64,000 nt of DNA, taken from contig JAJEKB010000412.1 of the NCBI GenBank assembly GCA_022393335.1, positions 126,856 to 190,855 on the forward strand. The letters run 5' to 3'. Below the pieces are notes generated by a model. It saw only the letters and a program-made list of their open reading frames with translations. It had not been told where the DNA came from and did not search any database. A program made the translations under genes and the position numbers. Of the stretch, positions 36,828 through 48,870 are shown piece after piece. Position 1 is the stretch's first letter. Each line of letters opens with the position of its first letter. The stretch comes from Macrotrachela quadricornifera. Lineage: Eukaryota; Rotifera; Eurotatoria; Philodinida; Philodinidae.

Positions 36828-39800
36828 TTAATGTGATTTATTCATATGCATAAATAGTTTTTTTTGCCAAAAATCATTATAAATTGTAATTGCATCACAT
36901 TGAATTGAAAAATGTCGAATTGGAATATTATTAAAACGTTTATTACCTGAATTATATCTAAAATAAATAAATTGTTTTTTTTATCTAAATATTTATTTTA
37001 CAAAAAACAAAAGAAAAATACTTGAACCATTTATCCACCATAATTTCACTAATAATATTAGGTCCAATACCATATAATTTTTCAATAATATCTGTATCAG
37101 ATATATACGTATAAACAGCACGAAATTGAAGACGATGATCACGAAAAAGTATAATAAAATGTCGAGCATCACTTAATTCAATTTCCTAATAATAATAATA
37201 TAATATTTATTTAGACAAGAAAAAAGATAAAGAAATAAAAGCTAATTTACTCGAGATACAATATCACGTTGACGTGAATTAGCAGGACCAGCAAGAATAA
37301 TTTGTTTAATTGAATTAAGTATTGTTTGTTTATTTGATTTCGTTGGTAAATATGTTTGATTTTGAACAAAACGTATTCCTTAAAACAAGAATAGTTTATT
37401 AAAAATAATCTTTATTATTATCAAATCATACCTCCTGATGCTGATAGTGCTACAGATGAAAGTGAACCACTTAATGATGAGTCAATTGTTAAATCAAATG
37501 GTTCATCAATTGATTGTAAAGATTTTTTATTACTAATCATAGAAATATTTATTAAACTTCCACCAAATAATGCTGAAGGTCTTGTTGATTTTGTTATTGG
37601 TATTGTTGCTTTAGAATTTAATGATGTAACGGAATTATAATGTTCATTTATATGACATATACTTGCAGCTCGATTCATTTTTGAACGAGATGCAGTTGTT
37701 GATGCTGTTAATTTTGAAGATATATAATCATATCGTGATGTATTTCGTTTTGGTGTTTGCACTAAAAATTTTTATATTTAAATAAGAAAAACAAAATTCT
37801 TTTTTTTTTTTTACTTATTTTTTTTCCACTTGCAGTACTATATAAATCAAATGTTGAACCACCAAAACTAATATTATCATCAAATGAGTTTATTGATGCT
37901 TTACGTTTTAAACGATTTCGATTTTTAGCAGCAGTAAAGTAATAATCATTTGATGATGGCGGATCAGCTTCTAAACGTTTTTGTTCAATATGTGCTTGTA
38001 AAATTGTTTTACGACGATGATTATCTTCTTGTCGACGTTGATTAATATATTCTTCATAAAGATGATATTCATTTTGTTGTTCAAGTGCTGTTATTAAACG
38101 TTGATTTTTCTTTATTAATTGTTGTTCACGTCGTTGAATTTGTCGACGTATAAGTGCATCTCTTTTTGCTTGCATTCGTTCATGATCTTGACACTAATAT
38201 TTGAATTTAAAAGAAAAAGATTTATTTATTTTTTAATTGAAATTATAATATATAATTACTTACGGTTAATGTTCTACCAAACGGTATAAATGCTAGATTA
38301 GTACCATTTATTTGTATAATTTCATCGTCTATAAAATTATATAAAGAAAAATCTGTTGTACGTTCATCTTAATATTTAAAAAAAAATGATCCGTTTTAAT
38401 AATTAGCTAGTAATAAATAGATTTCAGTTATTAAAAGATATACATCTTTATATCTCTCCTGTTCATGTGAACTACATGTAGAGTTCATTAGATTCAGATA
38501 GAAATCTAGAATTTATTTATACAAAAAAAGTACATCGAATGTTGGGAGCAGCTATCAAATTCGGATTAGAAAATTTCATTAAGATTTTTAAGATTACGAT
38601 TCGTGTCTAGATACAAGGAAGTATTAGTTAATCAGATGACAGTCTATAAATTCTTGAATCCGATGGGCTCTATAAATCACATATTCATTTGATTTACACT
38701 ATTCATCATAAGCTCCACAATGTATGAGACTCCGTACGGCCTTGATCATTTTCTATTAAATTTTTACCTGAGATACAACTAAAACACTGATTGTAAACAG
38801 TCGATCTAAGGTCTATCGATTGAAATGAATTGGAGTTATGAATTTAAACGGTAGTTTTACCTCTGATTACATCCAAATCAACATTCACAGTTTTTATGGA
38901 AAACAGTCGAAATGTTAAAAGATTTCTAGCGAAAAGTTGATTAGAATCAACAAACTGAACAAGACTTCTAGGAACTTTACTGTTTTCCATGAAAAATGTG
39001 AATATTGATTTAGTGATAATCAGAAGATGAAACCAGTGCCTGAACTATAACTCTAGTCTATTGCAATCGATAGAACTTGGAATGATGCTTGCGATCACCG
39101 TTTTTTAAGTTGTAAATCGAAGCCGTGCGGAGTTTTGCGCACTTCGAAGTTTACAGCTAATAATGCGTATCTAAAATTAATTAATGAAGACGAACAAAAA
39201 CATATTGAATCTAAAAGCAATTATACGATCCACACAGAACATATTCATGTTTTTCGTTTATCTTAAATAGTTTTATTCAAAGTTTCAAATAAATGATTAT
39301 ATCAATAGAAATTTCTAGATATGTAATCATAATAACTATATATCGATTTCTATTATTATATTAATTTATATAAAATATAGTGTTAGTTGATTTCAAAATT
39401 TTGATAAGAACATCTCCTTATCTAAATATCATTGTGATTAAGACAAATGATATATCATTGAAAATATTAGTTTGAATAGTTAAAGTTCGTATCAATATAA
39501 TTAGATAGACATTATTTTTGTTTATAGCAATATAAACAATTTTTTTTAAGCAAGGCCTAGACCTTCTGAAATACTATTAAGAAAATGAAATATATATATA
39601 ATCAATACTCATATCAAATCAAAGGACACACTAATTGTATGAAGAAAAATGACTAAGAAATATGATTGTAAATATTTAAATATTTTTGATAAAGATTTTA
39701 ACAATCGTTTTTAATAAAAGATATACTTTACCATTTGATTTTATTTCCGATATAATTTGTTTTGGTTGTTCATCAATTGTATATCCCGTTGAAAATCTTT

Positions 39801-41220
39801 TTAATTTATCTTTAATATCATTTAATTCTGCACTTAATTTATTTAATACTGGTGTTGACTGATATTGATTTTTATTATTATTTGATAAATATGTTGTTTC
39901 TTCTTTAGTTTTTATACGTTGATTTATAATAGAATTTGATGTTGATGATGATGATGATGATGATTTTATTTGCGTATCAAGTATTTCAGTACCAAATTGT
40001 TTTTTCCATAATTCTCGTAAAATTTGTATAATTGCAAGCATTTCTTCTTTAGATAATGGTTTACTTAAATCAATAATAGCAGAATTTTTTATTATTGATG
40101 AATCAATAATATCATCATTATTTGTTGTTTTTGTTCCATCACTTAAACCAGAATCACTCGGTGATTCTTCCATAAGACATGGTAATATTGATGAAGAATG
40201 ATAAATATAAGGTGTAGATATTGAAGGTTCATTATGTGAAAGATAGACATTCTAAAAAAAATAACGAAAATTTCAAATTCAAGATTTTCTTTTTTTCGAA
40301 TATATACCTCAAGTGTTAAAATTGAAGATGATGATGAAGGAGGTGGAGGAAGAGGAGGAGAAGATGATGATTGTTCTCCTACTACTGTTGAAGAAAACAC
40401 TTGATCTGGTAAAGTAGAAGATGATGTCGATGATGATGATGAGAGATGACGACATAAACGTTGTTTTTTAGCATCAAGTAAAGCTCTAGAAAAAAAAATG
40501 TAATAAATATATCATTGACTATTGTTCAATATACATAAAACTGATATGAATTGAGATATTGATCTTTTCTTTTTTTTTTATGTATGTCATGTCATATGTG
40601 TGTACTCAAAATCATATATTTCATCGATTTGAATATATATAGACTATTTAGCGTTTTTTTTTTATTTCATATTCTTTGCTGTCTTGTGTTCACTTTGTGT
40701 GTATGCATATTAATCGTCATGCAATGTCTGCATAATAACGAATTCTTTTATTAATCCTATAATTATTCTTTTTTTTATCCTATTATTAATGTTATGACAG
40801 ATTATCTATAGTATCAATCAGTCAATTGTCACAATCACTGTAAATTTATTTGAGTATAAATATATATATTGACATAGATCATTCAACCAAAAAATAAGTA
40901 TTACATCATTTCAATTCAATTGAAGAATATTTTTACCTGATACGATGTAATTTTTCTTGTAGTTCATTATTATTAGTATTAATAGATGATATCAATGAAG
41001 AATGATCAGTAATTGGAGTATGATTTAAACGTATTCTTGCTTGTGCTTGCCATGTTGTTAATGGTTTTTGAAAATTACATAATGATGATGATGATGATGA
41101 ATAAAATTCATTGGTTTTATTTTGATAAGTATTATGATTTTGAGCAATCCAATGTGATATATAACTTGTTGGTGTTGTTATATCAGAATTTGAACTATTA
41201 ACAATAGTCGTCATTCTCAT
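36828..41220 (-). CDS. CAMSAP: CAMSAP/patronin-type microtubule minus-end protein lacking a CH domain
   Basis: Nine exons on the minus strand (41220-40937, 40485-40308, 40251-39732, 38367-38264, 38193-37815, 37761-37432, 37378-37251, 37185-37022, 36957-36828) join in frame to 738 residues. The C-terminal about 125 residues are a CKK domain: LPTKSNKQTILNSIKQIILA, HFIILFRDHRLQFRAVYTY, LYGIGPNIISEIM, KYNSGNKRF, CDAITI. The CKK domain binds microtubule minus ends. Ahead of it, exon 5 encodes an Arg/Gln-rich coiled coil (MQAKRDALIRRQIQRREQQL, then HRRKTILQAHIEQKRLEA), as in CAMSAP coiled-coil 3. The N-terminal half is Ser-rich, including poly-Ser from GAT repeats and a Pro-rich stretch. No CH domain is visible. 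The ATG at 41220 is preceded in frame by a TGA nine bases upstream with no acceptor between, so this transcript starts here. Intron 3 (1364 bp) holds a palindrome. Confidence 0.88.
38700..39170. repeat. Near-continuous palindrome in CAMSAP intron 3
   Basis: The centre is the self-complementary GTTGATTAGAATCAAC at 38936-38951, so there is almost no loop. Arms of about 225-235 bases pair outward through AATCAA(C/T)ATTCACA, TGGAAAACAGT, CTATCGATTG and ACTCCG(T/C)ACGG. Identity is roughly 70-75% by eye. It lies wholly within the intron 38368-39731. Confidence 0.72.
39944..39964. repeat. GAT trinucleotide run encoding poly-Ser in CAMSAP exon 3
   Basis: Seven GAT units on the plus strand read as TCA on the minus strand, giving a serine run in the coding sequence. 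A similar run of GAT/ATG units at 41082-41101 encodes poly-Ser in exon 1. Confidence 0.85.
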
Positions 41221-44200
41221 CCGTATTGTTCAATTCGTTTTTTTTTTGTTCTTTTTTGGGATATTGATGAAATTTACTATCTTAAATATAATATGTGATA
41301 TAAATTTGAATGTATAAGATTATGTTTGGCCCTGGTTTAACAATCGTGTGTCAACATGTCACTGACAAGTATGTAAGTAACGAAGAATATATATATATAT
41401 ATAATCAAGAAAGAAAAAAAAGAGAAAAAAAGTGACATATATATAGACAAAATATAGGATAGAAGCTATTTGAATAAGATTAGCCTTAGGTGAGAATTCA
41501 CATATATACAGAGAGTATATTCAGCTCATAGTACGTTCAAACTAAACGATTGAACACTAATTCATATATATGTATATATATATATAAACGTGAAGAAATG
41601 ATGCAATCGAAAATTTGATACTCATGTGAATAAAATAAAAATTGAAGAGAGACAGAGAGAGCGAGACAGACAGAGAACGAAAGTAGTCATTTTTACTTTT
41701 TATATTCGATTTATTTCTTTAATAGAAAAATTCATTTTTTGTTTAATGTTATATTAAAAAAGTTCCTATTATTACTATTTACTATTCATCAATAAACTAA
41801 GTAGTATATATAAGATAGTAGTTCATGAAAAAGAGAAAAAAAAACGACTCATATCAGTCTAATTTAAATGATAAAAAGTATGTTAGTGTACATATATACA
41901 GTGACAGTCAAGGTAGATAGAACCGAAGACCTTGCTCTCTTTTCTCAATGATTCTCGATATGCATTTTGGTAAATGATGATACTCTTTAGGCTTTTTTTT
42001 TTATCCTTTGACTATAGACATCAATGACACGAAGCTTTATCCTACAGTTATAACATTTATAGGATATTATAATAATAATGATAAAAAGTTTATTATTTGT
42101 CTTACTTATGATATTTTTATACTTGATTAATTTCAATTTTATAAATGATACATTTATTTGAAAATATTTTATCTTTTGATTAAGTGATAAAATAAGAAAA
42201 AAAAAAGTCAGACGTGAGACTGTCTCATCACTTCGATACGATCAATGTTCTTTGTATATAACTATGTTCTTCTTTTTCTGTTTGGGCTTCATGTATACAT
42301 ACATGTATGTATACATATATATATATATATATATCATCTATACATATGACCTTTTTTTTCTTTTCCGTTTTAAAAAGTAAAATCGATGAAATGGCTTGAG
42401 CACGCAAACGAAAGTGTAGAAAAAAGGAGGAGTAAATATAAACGTAAGAAAATAACAACAAAAATTTAAATGTCAGTTATAGAAATAAATAAAAAGAAAA
42501 TACTATTGATACTTTTTCTTTTTCTTTTTTATAGATCAATTTTTGACTTTAGTAATGTATACCTTTTGAAGTACAATAATTATGGTGTTCAATCGAGTGT
42601 ATCATTATTCTTTTAAACACAATAAGTGTCGCGATCGGACAGGTTGTCGGTTATTATTACTACACGTAGGAGTATACTTGTTATAATAAGGTCTAATCAA
42701 GAAGATATATAATAGATGTATGATAATATGAGAATAATTTGTATATATGTGAGTCTTCGTTCATATGTTATAAATGCAAGTGTGAATATGAATAAGGAGA
42801 TATATTGATAGGTACGATGCATCTTATGAGAATATGAACGGATGGTACAATTGAATGAACATGAAATAGAAGAAAAAGAAAAAAAAAAAGAATAATATGG
42901 TATAATAAATAGAACAGAGGTGTATAATAGTATCTATAGCGAACATAACCTTGTATCTTCGATTTAGGTTTCAAAATGTGGAATCATATACATATGTGAA
43001 TAAACGACATGTGTTAGAAGATAAAAGGATATAATTCAATAATAAAAATTCTCTTTAAATATAATTTAATTCATAAATATTTTTCAATATTTGAACTAAT
43101 AGGAAATAAAACTATGTTAATAAATGTAAAAAGATATGTATATATGAACATAATGATCTCAATGAAATATTTTCATTGTAGTAAATAATAAAGTTAGTTA
43201 GATCAATTAGTTTATCATACAATCTTCAAGAAAAAACTGAATATCTCAAGGTAAATTAGCGTCTGGTTTAGACAAAATCAGTGTCAATAAGAATATTGTC
43301 TGCTGAAACAAGACGTATATTATTGATATCAAATGAAGACCATGGCCATCTTTCACATAGGAAGGTCGAAGAGTCGATCATGAATAGTATTCGGAAAAAA
43401 AAAACGTTTCAGCTAAATTTCCAGATTAATTATTGCCAGAATATTGTTAAAATTTATACATATTATTTCAATCAATAATTGTATGCAAATTATGTTTTTG
43501 TATGTTCATTCTAAAAATGAAATAAACTAATGAAAATGATGAACGAATTCATATTATTACAAATTATGTTTGATTATAGAAAATAAACAAGATTAAATTC
43601 TTCATCAATTTTCCTAGCATTTCATTTCATATGAATATTTCTTAATAGAATAACAGTCTGATATCATTATTGATATTTTAATAAATAAAAATACATATGT
43701 AGTTTTTGATTGGATATATGCATTCTACTCATTAATTACTTTTCTCTTTTTAGGTTCGAAAATATTTTTATTCTTGTATAGAGATATATTACAGACAGAT
43801 GAAAAAGTAAAAAAAGAAAGCGAAAAAATATAAAGAAGGCTTGAGATAGTACAGAGAGACTGATGATGGGTGTCTTTTGTCTCGATATGTAGATCAGGCT
43901 GAGTACTGGTATAGATTATATGATGTAATATTTGTTTGTATAATTCGTTACATATATCTTTACCATGGACTTCTAATGCGTTGTCGTTGTTTGAATGAGC
44001 TTTTGTACTAGCTTGATTTGATAATGTCAATGTATTACATTGTATTATCTTGGGATTGCTACTGATTTTATGAATGTATTTCATAGATATGTATGTGAAT
44101 AGACTTAGAACTGCTCGTATAAATTTACTGTGAATAATGCATAATCGTTTTCAAGTCTTATCATTTGCTATGAACGAAACTGGAAATCTATATGTGACAA

Positions 44201-45279
44201 TAGTTTTTGCCATTCGTTTATATATATATTTAACATGCTTTTATCATGTAGCTTAGATATTAATCTTAAAAGGAATTGTAGAAGACCAATTTGATCAACA
44301 ATCGTTGATTCTATATGATTAAGATAACATCATTGTCGATGATTATATCCAAATATCTTGCTATATTAAGTGGTTTCATAGCTGTAACTTCCACTTTGAC
44401 TAATACTGAATTCTTGTATTTCTTTTTTGAGTAAGGACCGATATGCATTAATTTTGTCTTTATTGATTCTAATTTCTTTCCTGACTAATTTGATCTATGG
44501 AAATAAATATTATTTTGTAATTTGGATTATATGCTGCATAAAGAACTTTTCAAATGCTACAGTGATGATTGAGTGTAGTAATATTAGTTCATAGGATTTC
44601 TTCAGAATACTACCAATGGAATAGATCAAATATAACTATTCACAAAATTTTTGTCTCATAATAAAAAAAATAAAAAATCAATATCAATAAATACATGACT
44701 TATCACTTTTGAGTTAAAATTAACAAAAAAAAAACAAAGTATTTTTTTAAATATCTTTTATATCTGATCATTGATTATAAAAGAATGTAAATCTTATGAT
44801 AATACACGACATCTGTATTAATAAACATTGTTTTTAGTTCATGAAAGGATAAGTTCTTTGAGCGAACCAATGGGAAAATCTAAAACAAAAAACAACAACA
44901 ATAAAAGAAAGGAACGCAAAAGAGAAAAAAAAAAATCTTCAGCTTTTCGATCGTTCTTCAACTTGGATCTTATTCATTATTTTACATCACTATTGTTCAT
45001 ATTTTCAAATAAATCTAAGTGCAAAATATAAATATTTTATATATTTAACATATTTCTATTCATTATTAAATAAAAAATAAAAAAAAACATTTATTTGATT
45101 ATATATACTATTTATATTTTATTCTTTTTATGTAATAGAATAATCATTAATCGAAAACATGTGAAATGTCATGCGATATTTCACGTGTTTATTTTTTCTC
45201 TTTTACTAAGATAATAAATTCATTTAAATTGATAATTTTTTTATAGATAAATGAATATTAAAAAATAAATTTTTAGATA
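41221..45279. other. Divergent intergenic region between CAMSAP and FAM199X
   Basis: About 4 kb between two genes facing away from each other, so both promoters lie here. It contains AT microsatellites (41387-41403; 42311-42334), a GAGAGACAGAGAGAGCGAGACAGACAG-type purine tract near 41647-41680 and several short open frames. The longest (minus, 44084-43725) has more varied codons than its surroundings, but no family features and no phase-compatible splice to CAMSAP exon 2. A T-rich acceptor (TTTTTAG) three bases before the 45280 start implies a 5' UTR intron or a trans-splice site. Confidence 0.45.
42311..42334. repeat. AT dinucleotide microsatellite
   Basis: An uninterrupted alternating AT tract preceded by ACATGTATGTATACAT-like palindromic sequence. 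Confidence 0.85.
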
Positions 45280-46347
45280 ATGCAATCATCTTTAAGTAAT
45301 ATAGGAGGTAATGGTATTTATCCATCCTCATCTTCATTTCGTATTCGTAATAATTCATATTCAACAACACCATTTATAAATAATTATCAATCAACATCAC
45401 CAATTATTTGGTCTAATCCACCTCCATTACAAATTCCATCATCACCATTAGTATTAAATAATGGTCAAACAACATCAATACAACAATTTCTTAATTCTGA
45501 TATGCTTGCATCTATGTCAAGAAGTAATTCTCAACCAGATTTAACAGCTACATTAACAACAGTACAATCATCTAGTAATCAGTTAACATCATCAAAATCT
45601 ATGTCAGTTTGTTCCGATGATTTATATATGGATATAAGTGGTTGTAATAATTCAAGTGTTGTTGATGATTTATTTCTTGGTATTGAAGCTGATTTTATTG
45701 GTACATCAGATTTATCGGATTTTTTTGAGAATGATTATTTTTCTGAATTTGATGATACACGTTCATTATTTCAACAATTAGCTAATACTTCTAGTCCATT
45801 ACAAGCACCACCACCGCAACGTAGTGCACCATCATCACCAAAACCACAACCAAAAAATCGTACAAATACAAATGGACGACAATTACCAACAAAATTATGG
45901 TCAAAAATGACAAGTCATGAACAAATATCAGCAACAGAAGATCTAACACGCATTATAAATGAACAACTTGGAAGACGTGAACAATTTGAAATTATACGAA
46001 TATTACAACCAGATGGACCACAATTATTACCACATCAAACAGAATTTATTTTAGATTTTTCTCGTATGAATGATGATAAACATCGACGTATAAGAAATAT
46101 AATTAAATTTAATTTAATTGGTAATAGTGGTTCAATGAATGATGAAAGTGATGGTTATTCATCATTATCATCAAATAAAAGTGATCCATTATCTCAACGT
46201 ATTGAAAAAGCATTAAAATTACGTCAACGTAAAGAACAACGACAAGCAGCTAAAGAACATCGTTCAGGTTTATTTAATGCTCAACATCATCAAGTACTTG
46301 AATTAACAAAATGCGATGAAGATATTGAAGTGGATATTTTGTCGTAA
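45280..46347 (+). CDS. FAM199X: FAM199X homologue
   Basis: A single open exon of 355 residues. The first about 195 residues are Ser/Pro/Asn-rich with an acidic patch (FEN-DYFSEFDDTRSLF), probably disordered. From about residue 200 the sequence follows vertebrate FAM199X: LWSKMTSHEQISATEDLTRI, REQFEIIRIL, TEFILDFSRMNDDKHRRIRN, then after a Ser-rich spacer RQRKEQRQAAKEHRSGLFN, ending EVDILS where vertebrates have a similar acidic-hydrophobic tail. The assignment rests on remembered family sequence. The function of the family is unknown. The coding region has no intron, but a TTTTTAG acceptor ends just before the ATG. AATAAA-like signals follow near 46772. Confidence 0.8.
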   Translation: MQSSLSNIGGNGIYPSSSSFRIRNNSYSTTPFINNYQSTSPIIWSNPPPLQIPSSPLVLNNGQTTSIQQFLNSDMLASMSRSNSQPDLTATLTTVQSSSNQLTSSKSMSVCSDDLYMDISGCNNSSVVDDLFLGIEADFIGTSDLSDFFENDYFSEFDDTRSLFQQLANTSSPLQAPPPQRSAPSSPKPQPKNRTNTNGRQLPTKLWSKMTSHEQISATEDLTRIINEQLGRREQFEIIRILQPDGPQLLPHQTEFILDFSRMNDDKHRRIRNIIKFNLIGNSGSMNDESDGYSSLSSNKSDPLSQRIEKALKLRQRKEQRQAAKEHRSGLFNAQHHQVLELTKCDEDIEVDILS

Positions 46348-48870
46348 TCTTTGTTTATATATATTTATATATATATATATAAATATATGTAATTGTTGCT
46401 CGTTGTTAACTGTCAAACTTTCTCATTTTTCCATACAATTGCAATTGTACTTTCTTTTTTTTTCTCTTTATTTGTACCTATGTTGTTTTTTTTTCTCTGT
46501 GCACTTGTTTGTGCGTGTGTGTGTGTGTGTGTGTGAGTGTATATGAGGATTGGTGACGAAAAAAAGAAAACGAAAAAAATTGAAGAAGTGACATTTTTAT
46601 TTAAAGAAAAAAAAGTTTTAATTTACATTTTATTTGAATTTAGTCATTTATTATTTATAGTAAATTGAACATTTTTCAATATGTATATATTCAAATAATT
46701 AATTTAAAAAAGAAAAGATATAATTGATATTTTTATTTCTATTCTAAAATAATTAATTATTATAAAACTAGATTAGAATAAATAAAAATATTAAGACATT
46801 TTAATCAATTCAATGTCTTGCATTATAATGACCTTTATATTATCTAGATTTTTGTATTACTATTTGAAGTATAGTCATAAAAAAATGTTCGACAATGTAA
46901 TGTAGAAATGAAAATTTAATAGAATAGAAATATATGTAGTGATCTTATATTCTTTTGGCTATAAAAATAGAGCCTAGAAACCGAAATTCATCTATGTTTA
47001 TAGCATAGCTATCATCTGTTGTCTATCGCCTAAGGAATTATTCAGAGTAACTAGGGTTCAAACGGTCAAGGACAAGATTATAATGACTACTTAGTCATGA
47101 TGATTTAGATTAACCGATCAGTATGGGTTAAAAATAATAAGCATTACTAATGATTTACTGTAATTTGATTATTGTTCAATACTGTATAAATGAGTAAAAG
47201 ATTTGTGAATAAATTGAAAATAAATAAATGAATATGAATATTTAACTATGATAAATAAAAATCATATTTTTAAGGAAAATTGTTTTGTTATCTATAATAT
47301 TAATTTAATTCAATGATTAGATATGAATATATTTTATTTGTCAGCAAAACAATAAAATCTTACTGTTAATGATACCTAATGCTGATATATTTGCCTTTTT
47401 CATAGTATTTTTTCTTAATTGGCTAACATTATCTATACGAGTATAAAAAAAAAGATAGTCGCCCTGACGCAGTTTGAATTCAAAAAAAAATATTATTTAA
47501 AGGATATGATCTTTATTTTTTAACGTATACGGATCACTTAATTCAGATGACTTTCATACTCTTTTACATAGTATTTTGAACTATATTTATCAGATAATCA
47601 TTATAGTCATATTATGTTACAAACAGGTAAATACATATGAATTCATGATTATATCTACATGCGATCATGGTCGTATTACTATTCTGTCAGTCTAGGAAAA
47701 CATGAATTAATTATTGACAAATGTTATGTGTGCTATTATTAGATTTACACTATACATTCTAAAAATAAATCGTTTTGTCGTGAACCAAATTATGATTTTG
47801 AATTGATTCCGATATCAAAATCGAAAACCTATTCTTTACCTTTGACAATTTTGTAAAAGGTATTCGAGAACAGTTGAGAAACATAATTTGATTTCTGAAT
47901 GCATGAAAATCTATTTCGTTCGACTTTCGGGAAAACGATTATTTTTAAAATTTAAGTTAAAGAATGCAAACGAACAATTAGTTTCTCTAAAAATTGTTCC
48001 AGGTTCTTCACTAGCTATACAACATTATAATACTAACAAATATACAAAGATCATATCATACACCTACCTATAGTTACCAAATATCCGCGAATATTATTTT
48101 TTATTCATTTAACTTACTTAACAATATTATTTTTTTTTCATTGAAATATGATTGGTATTGCTGTTATTTGTTTTTTTGGTGCTGATGATTTAGTGTAACA
48201 ATATGTTTCTATATTTTGCAAGAGAATGAAAAAGAGATTGATATTGTATCATAGATGATTAAATGATGATAATGATGAAGGAATGCTTTACTTATAATAT
48301 TTATCACCAAAAGTTTTTGCATCAATCTTTTTCACATGCAATCAATCCATCTATCAAATATGCCTATAAACGACAAATCACCTGCCGTTTAACATTAGAT
48401 GATAGCGGACGTATGAATAAAGAAAAAGGAAATTGATATTCTGTTTTTTCCTTAAGCAAATCAGAATGAAAGCGGGAGGATGACATGAATTCCAAGGACA
48501 TAATCACACTTAGACATGATTAAATATTGTATAGTAAGTTGTTAATATTGATAGAGAAATGATATAGGCGTGTACGGTTCACACTTCTTCTTTCTTGTTA
48601 GATAACTCATGACATATCAATCATTTCTATTAATATGATCATGTTAGAGAACAAGTGATTATTTCTTTGGAAAGATCTATACGTATGTGTGATCTTTCTC
48701 CATCATTCTATACACAATGACATTTTCCACAATTTGTTGTTGTTGTTGTTAGCATCAGTCTATTCATACTTTTTCTTTTTTTTTTTTCTTCTTTGCTTCT
48801 TCATCTGCTTATATCATATAGGATCAGAAGAGTAGTCAGTCAATCACTTTTGCCAGTGCATATTTCTACA
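46348..48870. other. 3' UTR of FAM199X and spacer with microsatellites
   Basis: It contains an AT repeat (46354-46389), a GT repeat (46511-46540) and then 2 kb of AT-rich DNA with no recognised exon. A possible acceptor (CATATAG then GATCAG) near 48822-48830 would place a 5' UTR intron before the Ig gene that starts at 48871. Confidence 0.45.
46511..46540. repeat. GT dinucleotide microsatellite
   Basis: A run of GT units with one C and one A interruption, in the probable 3' UTR of the FAM199X gene. Confidence 0.85.

Noticed and set aside
43725..44084. 119-codon minus-strand open frame with fairly varied codons, upstream of CAMSAP
   Set aside because: No domain or family features. Its only donor-like site (CT then GTACTA) is phase 1, which does not fit CAMSAP exon 2, and its C-terminal third is Phe/Ser/Leu-rich as expected by chance.
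47040..47075. GGTTCAAAC resembling a tRNA B box
   Set aside because: No matching A box or acceptor stem could be paired nearby.
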